Assembly (NCBI RefSeq): GCF_932526225.1
Contig: NC_064043.1
Coordinates: 4,021,501 to 4,085,500 of the forward strand
Reading direction: 5' to 3'
DNA: 64,000 nucleotides
Source of the DNA: Nematostella vectensis
Lineage: Eukaryota > Cnidaria > Anthozoa > Actiniaria > Edwardsiidae
Shown: in pieces, positions 33,521-45,053 of the stretch
Numbering within the stretch: the first letter of the stretch is position 1
How the letters are laid out: every line of letters starts with the position of its first letter
Position numbers and translations under genes: made by a program
The notes under the pieces: generated by a model
What the model was told of the DNA's origin: nothing
Databases searched by the model: none
The model's input: the letters and a program-made list of their open reading frames with translations, nothing else

Positions 33521-36500
33521 CTAAACGGTTTCTTCACGCCGGTTGAGGCCACCGGGTTCAAGAGTGCCAGCGCGAGCTATCAATGTGGCTTCTCTTGCTT
33601 TGCGGATGGAGTCGCGGTTATTTCTTATTTTTTCAATAGGTATTAGCTCTATGTCAGAAGCTGAGTGGTTGGGTTTTAGGAAGTGTTCAGCGGCGTGGGT
33701 TGGTATGGATCGAGATTGAGAGTCTACAGTTCTGCGGTGGTCATTAAAGCGTTCTTTTAATTTGCGTTTAGTTTCCCCAATATATTGAAGGTTACAGCGG
33801 TTACATTGAATCATATAAATCACGTTTTTAGTATTGCAGGTTATGTGGGAGGTTATAGGTCGTGTTTCACCTGTTGAGAAAAATGTGTAGCTTGTAAGGC
33901 CATCGGTTCTAATATAGGGGCAGGTTAGGCAGTTTTTTTCGCAACGGAAAGCACCGGGAGGTTGGTTGGTGGGAGAGCGGTCGGAAGGTAGCTTGGCTTT
34001 AACGAGGATGTCGCGGAGGTTAGGTGAGCGGCGAAAGGCGACAAGAGGGGGCTCAGTGAAAACCTTATGGCATCGCTTAGACGAGAGTAGAAGGTTGTAG
34101 TTTCTACGGATTATGTTGTTGATGTTAGGTAGTGTAGGGTTATAGGTAGTGACAAAGGGGATGCGACGGGAGTTTTTGTGGTTGTTATTATTAGGGCGTA
34201 GGGCGTCAATGCGGGAAATGTTAGCAACGCGTAGGATTTGTCTCTTGAGAAAAGCGGGTTTATAGCCACGCTTGAGGAGGTAGTTGGTGAGTTCATTGCA
34301 GCGGTTATTAAAGCTTTCTTCTGTAGAACAAATGCGGCGAATACGGAGGGCGAGGCTATAGGGGATGGCCTTTTTGGTGTGATGAGGATGGCAAGATGAA
34401 AAAAGAAGGTGTTGGTGTTTGTCAGTAGGTTTGGAGTAGAGGTCAGTTTCGATTTTACTATTAACAAGGGAGACATTAACGTCAAGAAAAGGTACATTGT
34501 TATAGGAGTGGGAGCTTGTAAATTTAATGGTGGGGTGTAGATTGTTAAGATAATCTACAAAAGCGTTCAATTTGTCTAGGCCCTCAGTCCATACAACAAA
34601 AATATCGTCGATGTATCTTAACCACGTATGGGGTTTGTAGGGGGCGTCACGCAAAGCGTTGGTTTCAAATAGACCAAGAAAGAGACAGGCGAAAGAGGGT
34701 GCCATGCGTGTGCCCATTGCGGTGCCATGCTTCTGGAGGTAGTGTTTGTCATTAAAGGAGAAGTTGTTCATTTGGAGGATCATGCGGATTAAATCACAAA
34801 TAGTGCCAGCAGGGATGGGGTTAGTGTTACATGTGCGAAGGAAGTGGTGACAAGCGTTGATGCCATCATTATGTGGAATATTAGTATAGAGGCTAGAGAC
34901 GTCGAGTGTGACCAGGAGAGAGTCTGTTGGTAGGTTGCTGAGTGTTAATAAAATGTTTAAGAAGTGGTTAGTGTCTTTAACGTATGATGGAAGTTTACTT
35001 ACTAATGGCTGGAGGTAGTAGTCTACAAATTCTGAGATGCGTTCGGTGGGGTGGGAGTTAGAGGAAATAATGGGGCGTCCAGGATTACCATGTTTATGTA
35101 TTTTAGGGAGTATGTAAAACCGTCCAGGTTTAGAGTCTTTGGGTGTGAGGTAGGATTTAGTGTCCTGATTAATTATTCCGTCCGTGTGCATTCGGTTGAT
35201 GTAAGTTGTGACTCGTTTTTGTATGTCATTAGTAATGTCGGCATCTAATTGTGTGTAGAATTTAGTGTCATTAAGTTGTCTATTACATTCATTAATATAC
35301 CAGTCTTTGTCCATTACGACTGTGCCGGATCCTTTGTCTGCGGGTTTGATTATGATGTCTTGTCTTTGGTTGAGTTGTGTTAAAGCGTTACGTTCACCAG
35401 GTGTGATGTTAGAGCGAGTCTTGTTAAGTGTAGAGTTTTGTATCTGTAGTTTGACAGAATTAAGGAAGGTGTCGAGTGAGTTATCCCTGCCTGAGGAGGG
35501 AGTCCAAGTGCTTTTGTTACGGAAAGGGTTAAATGAACTGTCAAAAGAGAGAGTATCATTATCATTGGGTTTGTCTTCATTAAAGAAATATTCAGCTAGT
35601 CGCATCCTACGATTGAAATCATATATATCAGCGTTGACTTGAGACCAGTCGATTTTGCGTGGTGTAGGGCAAAAGGTAAGGCCGCGAGCAAGAACAGAAG
35701 TTTCGTCGGGCGATAGAGAAGTGCTGGAGATGTTTATTACCGATGTGCTGTCAAGAGTAACAACGGAGTTGTTTTTACGTCGTCTTCGTCTACGGCGGCG
35801 TCGGCGCTGAGGGGCTGGTGTCGCAACCGGTGGTGGGTTAGTATTAGGAGCGGCTTGGGGAGTAATAGTAGACGTATTATCGTTGTCGGGATTAGGGAGA
35901 TTACGGCGAGAATATTTGTTATTGCGGCGGTTTTCTAAGAGCGATTTGAGCGAGAGAGCCATGGAATCTAGTTTGCGACAGTAAAATATGTAAGCGTTGT
36001 TAGTACATGACCTTTCTAATAATGTTCTGTGATGGAGGAGTTCCTGAGATGATGCGGCGATCTTTCTATTGCACTCTCTTGTTAACAATTTTAGGTGCTT
36101 GGTAGCGGCGTTGCGTGAGATGAAGTACCATTGTCTGTTGAAGTTCCTATCGTGAGATCTTATTGGTGGTCGGGGCAGAATGGGTTGAGGTAGAAGGTTG
36201 TGCACTCTATAGAAGGTGAAGTTGATGAGGTGGTGCTGGAAGCGGACAAGTTTCAGCTGGATTTTTTTGGTCTTGTTGAATAGCGGAGTTAATGGGTAAA
36301 TCAAGTTATCAGTTAAAGGTTGAGGGTCACTTGAGTCCATGAACATGTTTGTGACAGGTCCAGGGTTGGTTTCTATATCCATCGATTTTGCGATAAGGAT
36401 TGGTAACACGAACAGCATGAAAATGGCGGGACGATTGTGTAACGTACATTTCAAGTTGGTTGGACTGCGTTGGCGAGTGGAGATATTCTTAGGTTTCGAA

Positions 36501-36598
36501 CGCGCCATATGGCGACCAGGGAATGAGCCAATGTGTACTCTGTAGGCAGTGATGTCGATGCCCATGTTGAAGTCTTGCAAGCAGAAGCCGGATCTCAA
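33521..36598 (-). CDS. Penelope-like RT plus GIY-YIG endonuclease polyprotein with an N-terminal 2A motif
   Basis: 1025 residues without interruption. Residues 58-70 are hydrophobic and are followed by DIETNPGP (74-81), the consensus of 2A ribosome-skipping sequences; skipping would occur between Gly80 and Pro81. A run of eleven arginines lies at about 267-279. The reverse transcriptase follows, with KPADKGSGTVVMD, LVTLDVSSLYTNIP, GTAMGTRMAPSFACLFLG and catalytic YIDDIFVVW. The C terminus has a cysteine pair (CEKNCLTCPY) and a GIY-YIG nuclease (NVIYMIQCNRCNLQYIGETK, then KERFNDHRR). The family inserts by target-primed reverse transcription using the nuclease. Start chosen as the first ATG of the frame; a later start (for example residue 31) would still keep the 2A motif. 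Confidence 0.92.
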   Translation of the reverse strand: MRSGFCLQDFNMGIDITAYRVHIGSFPGRHMARSKPKNISTRQRSPTNLKCTLHNRPAIFMLFVLPILIAKSMDIETNPGPVTNMFMDSSDPQPLTDNLIYPLTPLFNKTKKIQLKLVRFQHHLINFTFYRVHNLLPQPILPRPPIRSHDRNFNRQWYFISRNAATKHLKLLTRECNRKIAASSQELLHHRTLLERSCTNNAYIFYCRKLDSMALSLKSLLENRRNNKYSRRNLPNPDNDNTSTITPQAAPNTNPPPVATPAPQRRRRRRRRRRKNNSVVTLDSTSVINISSTSLSPDETSVLARGLTFCPTPRKIDWSQVNADIYDFNRRMRLAEYFFNEDKPNDNDTLSFDSSFNPFRNKSTWTPSSGRDNSLDTFLNSVKLQIQNSTLNKTRSNITPGERNALTQLNQRQDIIIKPADKGSGTVVMDKDWYINECNRQLNDTKFYTQLDADITNDIQKRVTTYINRMHTDGIINQDTKSYLTPKDSKPGRFYILPKIHKHGNPGRPIISSNSHPTERISEFVDYYLQPLVSKLPSYVKDTNHFLNILLTLSNLPTDSLLVTLDVSSLYTNIPHNDGINACHHFLRTCNTNPIPAGTICDLIRMILQMNNFSFNDKHYLQKHGTAMGTRMAPSFACLFLGLFETNALRDAPYKPHTWLRYIDDIFVVWTEGLDKLNAFVDYLNNLHPTIKFTSSHSYNNVPFLDVNVSLVNSKIETDLYSKPTDKHQHLLFSSCHPHHTKKAIPYSLALRIRRICSTEESFNNRCNELTNYLLKRGYKPAFLKRQILRVANISRIDALRPNNNNHKNSRRIPFVTTYNPTLPNINNIIRRNYNLLLSSKRCHKVFTEPPLVAFRRSPNLRDILVKAKLPSDRSPTNQPPGAFRCEKNCLTCPYIRTDGLTSYTFFSTGETRPITSHITCNTKNVIYMIQCNRCNLQYIGETKRKLKERFNDHRRTVDSQSRSIPTHAAEHFLKPNHSASDIELIPIEKIRNNRDSIRKAREATLIARAGTLEPGGLNRREETV

Positions 36599-36769
36599 TG
36601 TGGAGATCGGTGGTTGAGATTGAATTTACAAAAACGTAGGAAGAAACCACCGGACAGCCTCTATCTGCTGGTGTGCGTCGGACCTTGTGGTCTGCGTCGA
36701 CAGTTGATTAATTAATAAAACCTTTAAAAGAAAAAGTCGACAACAACGCAGATTTATGTTTTTTAGAAC

Positions 36770-36803
36770 GATATTTCGGCAGGCCAATACCTGCCTTCTT
36801 CAG
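36770..36803 (-). ncRNA. Hammerhead-like motif, upstream element copy
   Basis: Same sequence as at 33292-33325. In the minus-strand transcript it precedes the full-length ORF, so one motif sits on each side of that ORF. Confidence 0.4.
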
Positions 36804-36998
36804 GTTATAAATGAGTTACAATGGCATGTTATAGCTAGTATATGTACAAAGTTCATTGATGATTAACTAACAAAAGGTAAAAATAGTAATTGAGTGACAA
36901 AGTACAAAGTTCATTGATGATTAACTAACAAAAGGTAAAAATAGTAATTTAGTGACTTATGGAAGATGGTAAATAGGGTGGTGTGGATTACTAAGTAG

Positions 36999-38669
36999 CT
37001 AAACGGTTTCTTCACGCCGGTTGAGGCCACCGGGTTCAAGAGTGCCAGCGCGAGCTATCAATGTGGCTTCTCTTGCTTTGCGGATGGAGTCGCGGTTATT
37101 TCTTATTTTTTCAATAGGTATTAGCTCTATGTCAGAAGCTGAGTGGTTGGGTTTTAGGAAGTGTTCAGCGGCGTGGGTTGGTATGGATCGAGATTGAGAG
37201 TCTACAGTTCTGCGGTGGTCATTAAAGCGTTCTTTTAATTTGCGTTTAGTTTCCCCAATATATTGAAGGTTACAGCGGTTACATTGAATCATATAAATCA
37301 CGTTTTTAGTATTGCAGGTTATGTGGGAGGTTATAGGTCGTGTTTCACCTGTTGAGAAAAATGTGTAGCTTGTAAGGCCATCGGTTCTAATATAGGGGCA
37401 GGTTAGGCAGTTTTTTTCGCAACGGAAAGCACCGGGAGGTTGGTTGGTGGGAGAGCGGTCGGAAGGTAGCTTGGCTTTAACGAGGATGTCGCGGAGGTTA
37501 GGTGAGCGGCGAAAGGCGACAAGAGGGGGCTCAGTGAAAACCTTATGGCATCGCTTAGACGAGAGTAGAAGGTTGTAGTTTCTACGGATTATGTTGTTGA
37601 TGTTAGGTAGTGTAGGGTTATAGGTAGTGACAAAGGGGATGCGACGGGAGTTTTTGTGGTTGTTATTATTAGGGCGTAGGGCGTCAATGCGGGAAATGTT
37701 AGCAACGCGTAGGATTTGTCTCTTGAGAAAAGCGGGTTTATAGCCACGCTTGAGGAGGTAGTTGGTGAGTTCATTGCAGCGGTTATTAAAGCTTTCTTCT
37801 GTAGAACAAATGCGGCGAATACGGAGGGCGAGGCTATAGGGGATGGCCTTTTTGGTGTGATGAAGATGGCAAGATGAAAAAAGAAGGTGTTGGTGTTTGT
37901 CAGTAGGTTTGGAGTAGAGGTCAGTTTCGATTTTACTATTAACAAGGGAGACATTAACGTCAAGAAAAGGTACATTGTTATAGGAGTGGGAGCTTGTAAA
38001 TTTAATGGTGGGGTGTAGATTGTTAAGATAATCTACAAAAGCGTTCAATTTGTCTAGGCCCTCAGTCCATACAACAAAAATATCGTCGATGTATCTTAAC
38101 CACGTATGGGGTTTGTAGGGGGCGTCACGCAAAGCGTTGGTTTCAAATAGACCAAGAAAGAGACAGGCGAAAGAGGGTGCCATGCGTGTGCCCATTGCGG
38201 TGCCATGCTTCTGGAGGTAGTGTTTGTCATTAAAGGAGAAGTTGTTCATTTGGAGGATCATGCGGATTAAATCACAAATAGTGCCAGCAGGGATGGGGTT
38301 AGTGTTACATGTGCGAAGGAAGTGGTGACAAGCGTTGATGCCATCATTATGTGGAATATTAGTATAGAGGCTAGAGACGTCGAGTGTGACCAGGAGAGAG
38401 TCTGTTGGTAGGTTGCTGAGTGTTAATAAAATGTTTAAGAAGTGGTTAGTGTCTTTAACGTATGATGGAAGTTTACTTACTAATGGCTGGAGGTAGTAGT
38501 CTACAAATTCTGAGATGCGTTCGGTGGGGTGGGAGTTAGAGGAAATAATGGGGCGTCCAGGATTACCATGTTTATGTATTTTAGGGAGTATGTAAAACCG
38601 TCCAGGTTTAGAGTCTTTGGGTGTGAGGTAGGATTTAGTGTCCTGATTAATTATTCCGTCCGTGTGCAT
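36999..38669 (-). pseudogene. N-terminally truncated Penelope-like RT/GIY-YIG ORF
   Basis: 556 residues open from the first ATG, identical to residues 470-1025 of the full-length product except for one residue. It keeps the catalytic YIDD motif and the GIY-YIG domain but lacks the N-terminal third, the 2A motif and the conserved KPADKG block. It has no promoter of its own. Confidence 0.85.
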
Positions 38670-38732
38670 TCGGTTGATGTAAGTTGTGACTCGTTTTTGT
38701 ATGTCATTAGTATGTCATTTTTGTATGTATTA

Positions 38733-38743
38733 GTTTCTATATT
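38733..38743. repeat. Target-site duplication of the Penelope-like array, right copy
   Basis: GTTTCTATATT, matching 33138-33148. Confidence 0.7.
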
Positions 38744-41141
38744 GGTTGAAATTGCTCTCTTCGAATCATTAGTCAAATAAATTGATACTGGCAAAGATAT
38801 TCTTTTTTACAAACCACATAGTACAAGTCTATGTCTACGCTTAAATTAGCCCTAACGCGCTTCATTTGGTGTTTAAGAATATATACTTATACGTTTTTTT
38901 GATAAATACCACAAAAGCAAGATAAAGTCAATGTTTCCGCTCCATGACAAAACGCTAAAGGGAAAACGAATTTATCATCTTATTTATCTAGAGTCTATCA
39001 TGTTCCGTATGAAAAATATACCTTAGAGACGGTTGATTATTTTATTTTTTTCTATTTGAACTGTACATGATTTCCCTGAGGAACACTAATAAAGTATCAT
39101 ATTTTGCCTAGTCACTTTTTTCCATTCAGGGGGCATAGTTTTTTTTTTAAAAAAAGGCACTCAATCGGCAGCTGCAGGCGAGTGGACGTTCAATCTTTTG
39201 TCAAAATGCGAGCGGAAACTGTCATCTGATGGGGCGCGGATGCACAAGGCGGAGGCTAAAGCTATCGGGGTGGTTTGCTATAGGCTCAATTTCAATAGCA
39301 TATTTTTTAAGGGGTCAGGATAATTCAGTTATTATTTTCACTGGGCCCTTTTAAAGGAGAAATACTAGTACAGTTCACTTCACTTTCCACCAATGTCGTG
39401 GCTCCTAGAAGTAACAGTGATCATTTTGTTTATTTGGTCTTACATTTGTCATTGAACGTGTGTTTCGTGTTTGAAATACGGTAGTTGTCCTCTTTTGTAT
39501 ATAAGGTTTGTTTACGTGCCCTATTTCGAACATCTTTTACCGGCCGTGGGTGTAAAAAAAAAAACTATAGATTGAAACGCACGGGTCTTTCATGATATCC
39601 ACCAATGAACTCAGATCATTGTTTTTTTTTTCGACGCATGGGAGGGAGGGCACGGGGGCGGACTCAGTTTCCTCAGTGAACGCAGCTGTCTTTTGCGGTT
39701 TGAATGATTTTGGCCTTTATTTCGAATGGGAAAAATGGAATCAATTTTCCACCTTTCCGTGCATTAGCGAGGAAGAAGGAAGCGAGCAAAGTGCTAAGAT
39801 TTTTTTCTTTTATAAAAATGATGTCTTTTAAATTTACAGAAACAGAGGTTTTGCCTTTGGTGAAATCTTCGCCATGTTCCTGGATTAGGGAGCAAACAAC
39901 AACAAAAACAATCAACATAATTTATAACCTACATAGCTTAAAACGTTGGATTCTAAACAGTACTATTCATGGTTCGCTGCGATAATATGTCATATGATTC
40001 TGAACCATACTCTAAATTGGATGGCTAATCACAGAAATATAAACAAAGTCGGAAATATTACAAGTAAACAAATTATAGCGTGCTTTTGAATGCACATGTT
40101 TTGTTTGTTCGTTTTTTTTTTTTTCTCTCTCCGGTGATAAACATCCCACAACACAGAGTCATGTATCAACAAAAAATCAACAAACCCCCACATAAATACG
40201 AGTATAGTTTTTATATTTGGGTTGTCATAGAAAGTCAATGATTTGCATCTTATGTAAGCCGACCTTAGACTTGAATGTAAACCCCCCTTTGGGCTGCCAG
40301 AAAGCCATATGTAACACTGTTACCACCCCCCCCCCCCCTTGTCACACTGAGCCAAATCACCCCTGAATTAAAATCACAATTTCATCTTCAGATTATTTGC
40401 TGGCATGTCTGAATTATCACTCTTGTGTTTCCTTTGTAAATCGCCGTTCTGGTCTGATCCTTCTTCCTTTAAGTCAAATAAACATATACAATATTGATCA
40501 CCTTTTGGCCCGGAGTATTCATCGCTGTTTCAATTGTCAAGAATGTCGAAGGGACATACGTATGATAACCCGTTAAAAGATTGACTACGATCCGTGCACT
40601 GAATGGCGCTGTTTTTAAAGTCCTTGCTATATTGAGGCTTCATTCATGAAATTCTTGTAATTTTCCAGAAGCCTTATTAAAGGCGTTACTCATAAAAACT
40701 GTTTGAAATTCGTAAAATCTGTTGCACATGGAGGTTTTATGTAATTGTCGTGTCTGGGGCATGTGCGCGTTTCTTCTAGAAACCGGACGATAGAAACCTA
40801 CGCTCGCAAATGTGCACGATCGTTAAGTTAGTCTAATGGTTTGTTTTCAGAGAAACTGTAAATTATATTTTCCGTGTATTCAATGCTGGATAATAACACA
40901 AGGAGGTGCCTGAGGAAAAATAATAAAACATTTGTATATAGGGAGAAAGGATAATATATTTTCGGAAATAAATTAAGGTAAATTAATTCATGGTTTTACA
41001 GGACTACAAGTTTATCTTTTTACTCTAAAGTGTAACCCTGATTGATCTGAGTTATTATCACTTTTTTTTATAGGAACGTCTATTTTTCAGTTAAGGCTGG
41101 GCCGCTCTTATGTTTGGAGCATTTTAAGGCTGAATATTTTC
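38744..41141. other. No gene seen
   Basis: AT-rich sequence with a poly-C run near 40326-40339. Frames up to 93 codons occur on both strands, but they overlap each other and show no domain or splice pattern that I can recognise. Confidence 0.45.
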
Positions 41142-42120
41142 TTAACACATTGACCTCTCAACCGGCCTGTACCGGCTTTGAGAAGTACCCACAACCCCAA
41201 AAAATTCATTAATACAAAATAAACACAACAAGATAAAGATACTCAGGCATCAGTCTAAGGGATAAATGGTCTTGAAGATATGCATACAACCAAGGTGTTG
41301 GCAACTACTCTTAAGCCAAATAACAGCACAGGTTCTTTGACAAATTTCAAATCGAACAAGGAAAGAAAAGCCGAATCACCCCTCTCAAGAAAACGCTCAA
41401 AATACCACACAAGGGAGAGACATCAGCAAACACAGCTCAAGACACAAATAGATACCTTTATTCTGATCCTCCAGGTTCATTTCCATGGCCTCAAAACACA
41501 ATGTCCACTCTTTGAAGGCTTGTAAAACCACTTGGATGCCTTTACAGATTGCAAAGCATTCTGGGAGATCCAGAGAAAAATTCACGAGGGGAGGGCCAGT
41601 CAACACTCCTCTCCCCAAAGTCAGATTGTTTTTTATATTCTTTTCACCACGAAGCCAAACAAATCAATTCCAGGTCATACAGACCCAGAATAACAGTGTA
41701 AACAATTTTGGAATCAATTTGGTTCCAGAAAAGACAGAATTTAGGAGAGCTGTGGTGATTCATTAGAAAATTATTTTCTTATCCAGGCAAAGCCAAACAA
41801 GAAAAAATCACCATGAATCCACCTTTGCTTGCAAATATCCATAAGCAAAACACTCAGTTATGCCCCAATAGACTTCATGATGTCCTGAGACACTCTCCTA
41901 ATATGCTCATAGCTGTATTTTTTATGAAAAATACGGGCGACCATCAACTTGTGCTCGCTTCAGCACAACGATGAGGGATTAAAAGTGGGGTGTGCTGACT
42001 AGGTGCAGCTATGTTTGACTTTGACGGGCTGTATAAAACTCAGAATAGGGGGGGAGGTATCTGTTTTCAGTCTGTTTTTTGTAAATTCAGCTCAAAAATA
42101 GCCAGGAGTCAATGGGTTAA
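41142..42120. mobile_element. Possible non-autonomous DNA transposon
   Basis: Starts TTAACACATTGACCTCT and ends AGGAGTCAATGGGTTAA, imperfect inverted ends of about 17 bp. The interior has short overlapping frames (81 and 93 codons, plus strand) without recognised domains. The length of about 980 bp and the ends resemble a dispersed non-autonomous element. Confidence 0.4.
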
Positions 42121-42866
42121 TGATGTTCTTAAATTTTAGTGTATATAAGAATACCATACCCAATGAATTATTATTAGGAGGAGAATTACACTAAAGATTA
42201 ATGGCAATAATATAGTTTTTACTATGAGCACAATTTGATTCTGCATTTTGGAACGAATCAGGACTAAAAAGAAAAAATATATTCTATATAAAAAGGTTTT
42301 TATAAAAAAAAGCGTACTCTACTAAGCAGAAAAAAATTGTTCAACGCTTGTATCTCACTAAACTCTTTGCCTCTGTATATATCTGAGCCTCGGCGTGTTC
42401 TTGGCATGTTTTTAAAATTTGGTGAAATCTCAGGCTGGACGTTCTTATAAAAAAGGTTTTTATAAATAAGTGCATTACATTTTAATTATTGGTAAACATC
42501 ATACAAAGGGATTTCAGTTTTTGAAAATCTAGGTATCCAGTCACCCCTAGCATTTCTTTTTTTTTTAGGAAACATACGCTGTTTATAAAAATAAGACTTA
42601 GGATGATTAGGAAATATTAACAGTTACAAAATACGCCAACATTTCGGAGTTTAATTTCAATTTCAATCAATATCCTATCCCCCAAAATGCCCATTTTCAC
42701 CTAAAATCTCTCGTCATCCCCATGAGGTGCTCATTCAATCCCTTTTATAAATATAATTTCAGCACCTAATAAAGAAAAACATTACACATTAAAGCCAATA
42801 GCGACCTCCACCCCACACTTTAATACCCTCCTGCGTTCGTGTCATTCCTTCACACTCCTGCCTTTC
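42121..42866. other. 3' flank of the minus-strand GT31 gene
   Basis: No gene seen. An ATTAAA on the minus strand at about 42820-42825 could be the polyadenylation signal of the GT31 gene. A 20-bp word (AAAAGGTTTTTATAAA) occurs twice. Confidence 0.35.
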
Positions 42867-44672
42867 CTACCCTTCCGCGTAGGGCGTTTTCCTCCTGTTT
42901 TCGTGCTCACATAAGGTAGGTACAAACTGCAAAGTCCGCACATTCACCAGAAGCTTAATATGGTCCGCTTTTTGGACCTGATGAACAATGAGCGACCGAG
43001 CGACGTCACAAACACTCTCCGCCTTGTAATAACAATCTTCGCCGACGCCGTCTTCTTCATCGCAGAACTCGAACCGCAGGAACCTTTTGTTGCTTTGCGC
43101 CTTCACCCCAATCACTTTCATAAGGGAGCCAAAATACGCATCCTCCATCGGGAACACCGCTGCCTCATGTGACGCCTGTAGCAGGCTCGGTAGAAGAGAC
43201 CCTTTAAAAACATACCCTCCCCCTGCGGCGTAAGGAGGGTACACAGGTTCCGAGAACTCCGCCTTGCTTACGTAGAATTTACTGGTCTTATTTCGAGTGG
43301 GCGTATTTTTCCAGTGTATGCGCCCAAGGTACAGCGGTTTCCTTATGCGAAGCAGGCGCATTAAAGGAAGAACATTGACGAAACAGTCGTGGTCTGTTTT
43401 TAGAATGTACTGCGCCTGCGGGCAGTGTTTTTTTGCCCAGCGGAGGATTAGAATTGTTTTGAGAGTTAGGTTTCGGTATGTGTCCAAGAAGTCCCCAATA
43501 ACGATGTCTTTGTACCTGGCCGCCTCGAGACGAAGTAACTGGTTCTTCTCATCGTCTGATGATTGGCCCAGAAAAAATACCGTCTTCCAAGTCCTACAAG
43601 GAACGAAGGTGTATCAACGCAAAAACTTTTTCCGCCGTTCTTTTCATATACGTTCCAAATGCAAATTAATATAGAACAATCAATTTGGTTCATTAGTATG
43701 TATTGGCATTTGAAACAGTACACTAAATAACGGCATCACTTCTCTGCCATTTTTGTGCGTCTTGTCCTTTGATAATATAATCCACATGACGGTATAACGT
43801 GTCTCGCACAAACAAAAATGTGCGCAACGAGACGGAGTCGAGTTTAAGTGACTGTTAGTAGTGACTTGACTTCATTATTGGATTATTAGGGGGGGGGGGG
43901 GGCGACGCACAAATAAATGAAAAAAAAATTTCGATCAAAAAAAAAAACGAACATCAACGTCAAACGTGCGAGTGGTATTCTACTCACAAAATCTTCTCGA
44001 CCAATCAGAGCTCGCGTTTTATTGGCGCTGTTGTATAGTTTATAACCAGAGAACAATAATTGAGTACATAGGCGGGTACATCGGAAGAACAATCCTTTTC
44101 CATTTGATATATATGACTGCGTATCCCCATTAGCAAATCCTGTGTACGCGCATGTAAAGCAATAACGAAAGAAAGACACAGGTCATAACTTACGCGTTTG
44201 CGCCGCGAGACCATTTCCCTTTATTGATGGCGTTCTCTTGGTTTCCCCAAGACAGTCGAATGGCTTCTCTCATCGAAAAACTCTCATGGCAAGAATGTAC
44301 AGCAGCCAATAAGAACACATTCCCGGTACAGAGTGGCATGTGTCCGTCATCTCCATTATCAAGAATGGCTCCAAGTCTTACGAGACCCTGCCGCTCTGTG
44401 TGCTGGTTGAGGCTCGCCTCGTACTGCCCAAAAGTGGAATCGAGAATTTGTCTTACCACTTCCCATGGATTTTCATTGCCAAAGGGTTGCTCTTTCTTAT
44501 ACAAGTCTCTCTCATGTAGCATCAATCCATTCTCAATAAGACTAAGTTTTTTCACCTCTTTGCACGCTTTTCTGTCCTGTTGTAATATATTGATGCGAAA
44601 AATAACCAAACAGCAAGCAGCAATGACGAAGAGTGAAACCAACTTGGAAATTTTCAGAATTAGAGCAGTCAT
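42867..44672 (-). CDS. Family 31 (beta-1,3-) glycosyltransferase, type II membrane protein
   Basis: Exons 44672-44194 and 43593-42867 join across a GT..AG intron (phase 2) to 401 residues. A signal anchor at about 7-25 (KISKLVSLFVIAACCLVIF) would hold it in the Golgi. GT31/Galactosyl_T motifs: MREAIRLSWG, WKTVFFLGQS, DIVIGDFLDTYRNLTLKT, the metal site TDHDC (Asp227-His-Asp229, normally DDD), YAAGGGYVFKG and FPMEDAYFG. The family adds galactose or N-acetylglucosamine in beta-1,3 linkage; donor and acceptor cannot be told. A longer start 63 nt upstream (44735) is possible, but the chosen ATG places the anchor at the N terminus as in relatives. It is a paralogue of the plus-strand gene at 46577-48179, with the intron at the same place. 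Confidence 0.87.
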
Positions 44673-45028
44673 ACTGCCTACTAGAAAGAAAGCGTTATCT
44701 TCTTTAATAAACTGAGGACTGTATGGACAAAGCAAAACCTATCCAAATATTTACATTTGAAAAAAAAAAAAAAAAAGAGTGTTATGATAAGAATAGTAAA
44801 ACCATGGTTACGAGTGCGTGCTTATGAAATGTATGGACAGATTAAACAAACAAGTGTGATAATGTCTGATGATAATCTCTGATGATTTGAAATGGAACGC
44901 GCATATTTCTGAAGTAACCAGAAAAGTAGCATTTACTAAGACAACTTAAATGTGCGGCTATCGACACCGAAGAGCTCAGTTGCTTTTATACAATGTGCAT
45001 TCGACCGGTTGCAGTCTCCCGTTCTCCC

Positions 45029-45053
45029 GGGGGGGGGGGGGGGGGGGGGGGGG
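45029..45053. repeat. Run of 25 G
   Basis: Uninterrupted poly-G at the end of a short low-complexity block. Similar G or C runs of about 13-20 nt occur near 9430, 22930, 24700, 25919, 40326, 43890, 54967 and 63966. Confidence 0.9.

Larger units (their letters stand above)
33149..36626 (-). mobile_element. Penelope-like element, full-length downstream copy
   Basis: About 3.5 kb with one long intact ORF and a 370-bp 3' region (33149-33520). The same 3' region stands at 36627-36998 upstream of the ORF, because a truncated copy is joined head to tail in front of it. Such tandem copies with shared ends are typical of Penelope-like elements. There is no LTR of the retroviral kind and no poly-A tail. 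Confidence 0.9.
36627..38732 (-). mobile_element. Penelope-like element, 5'-truncated upstream copy
   Basis: Nearly identical to the full copy over about 2.1 kb. It begins inside the RT region at about 38715, where a short GTATGT(C)ATTAG segment is duplicated (38700-38732), and reads through its own 3' region straight into the full-length copy at 36627/36626. One coding difference was noticed (a Pro to Leu change, base 37864 versus 34385). The near identity suggests recent insertion. Confidence 0.9.
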
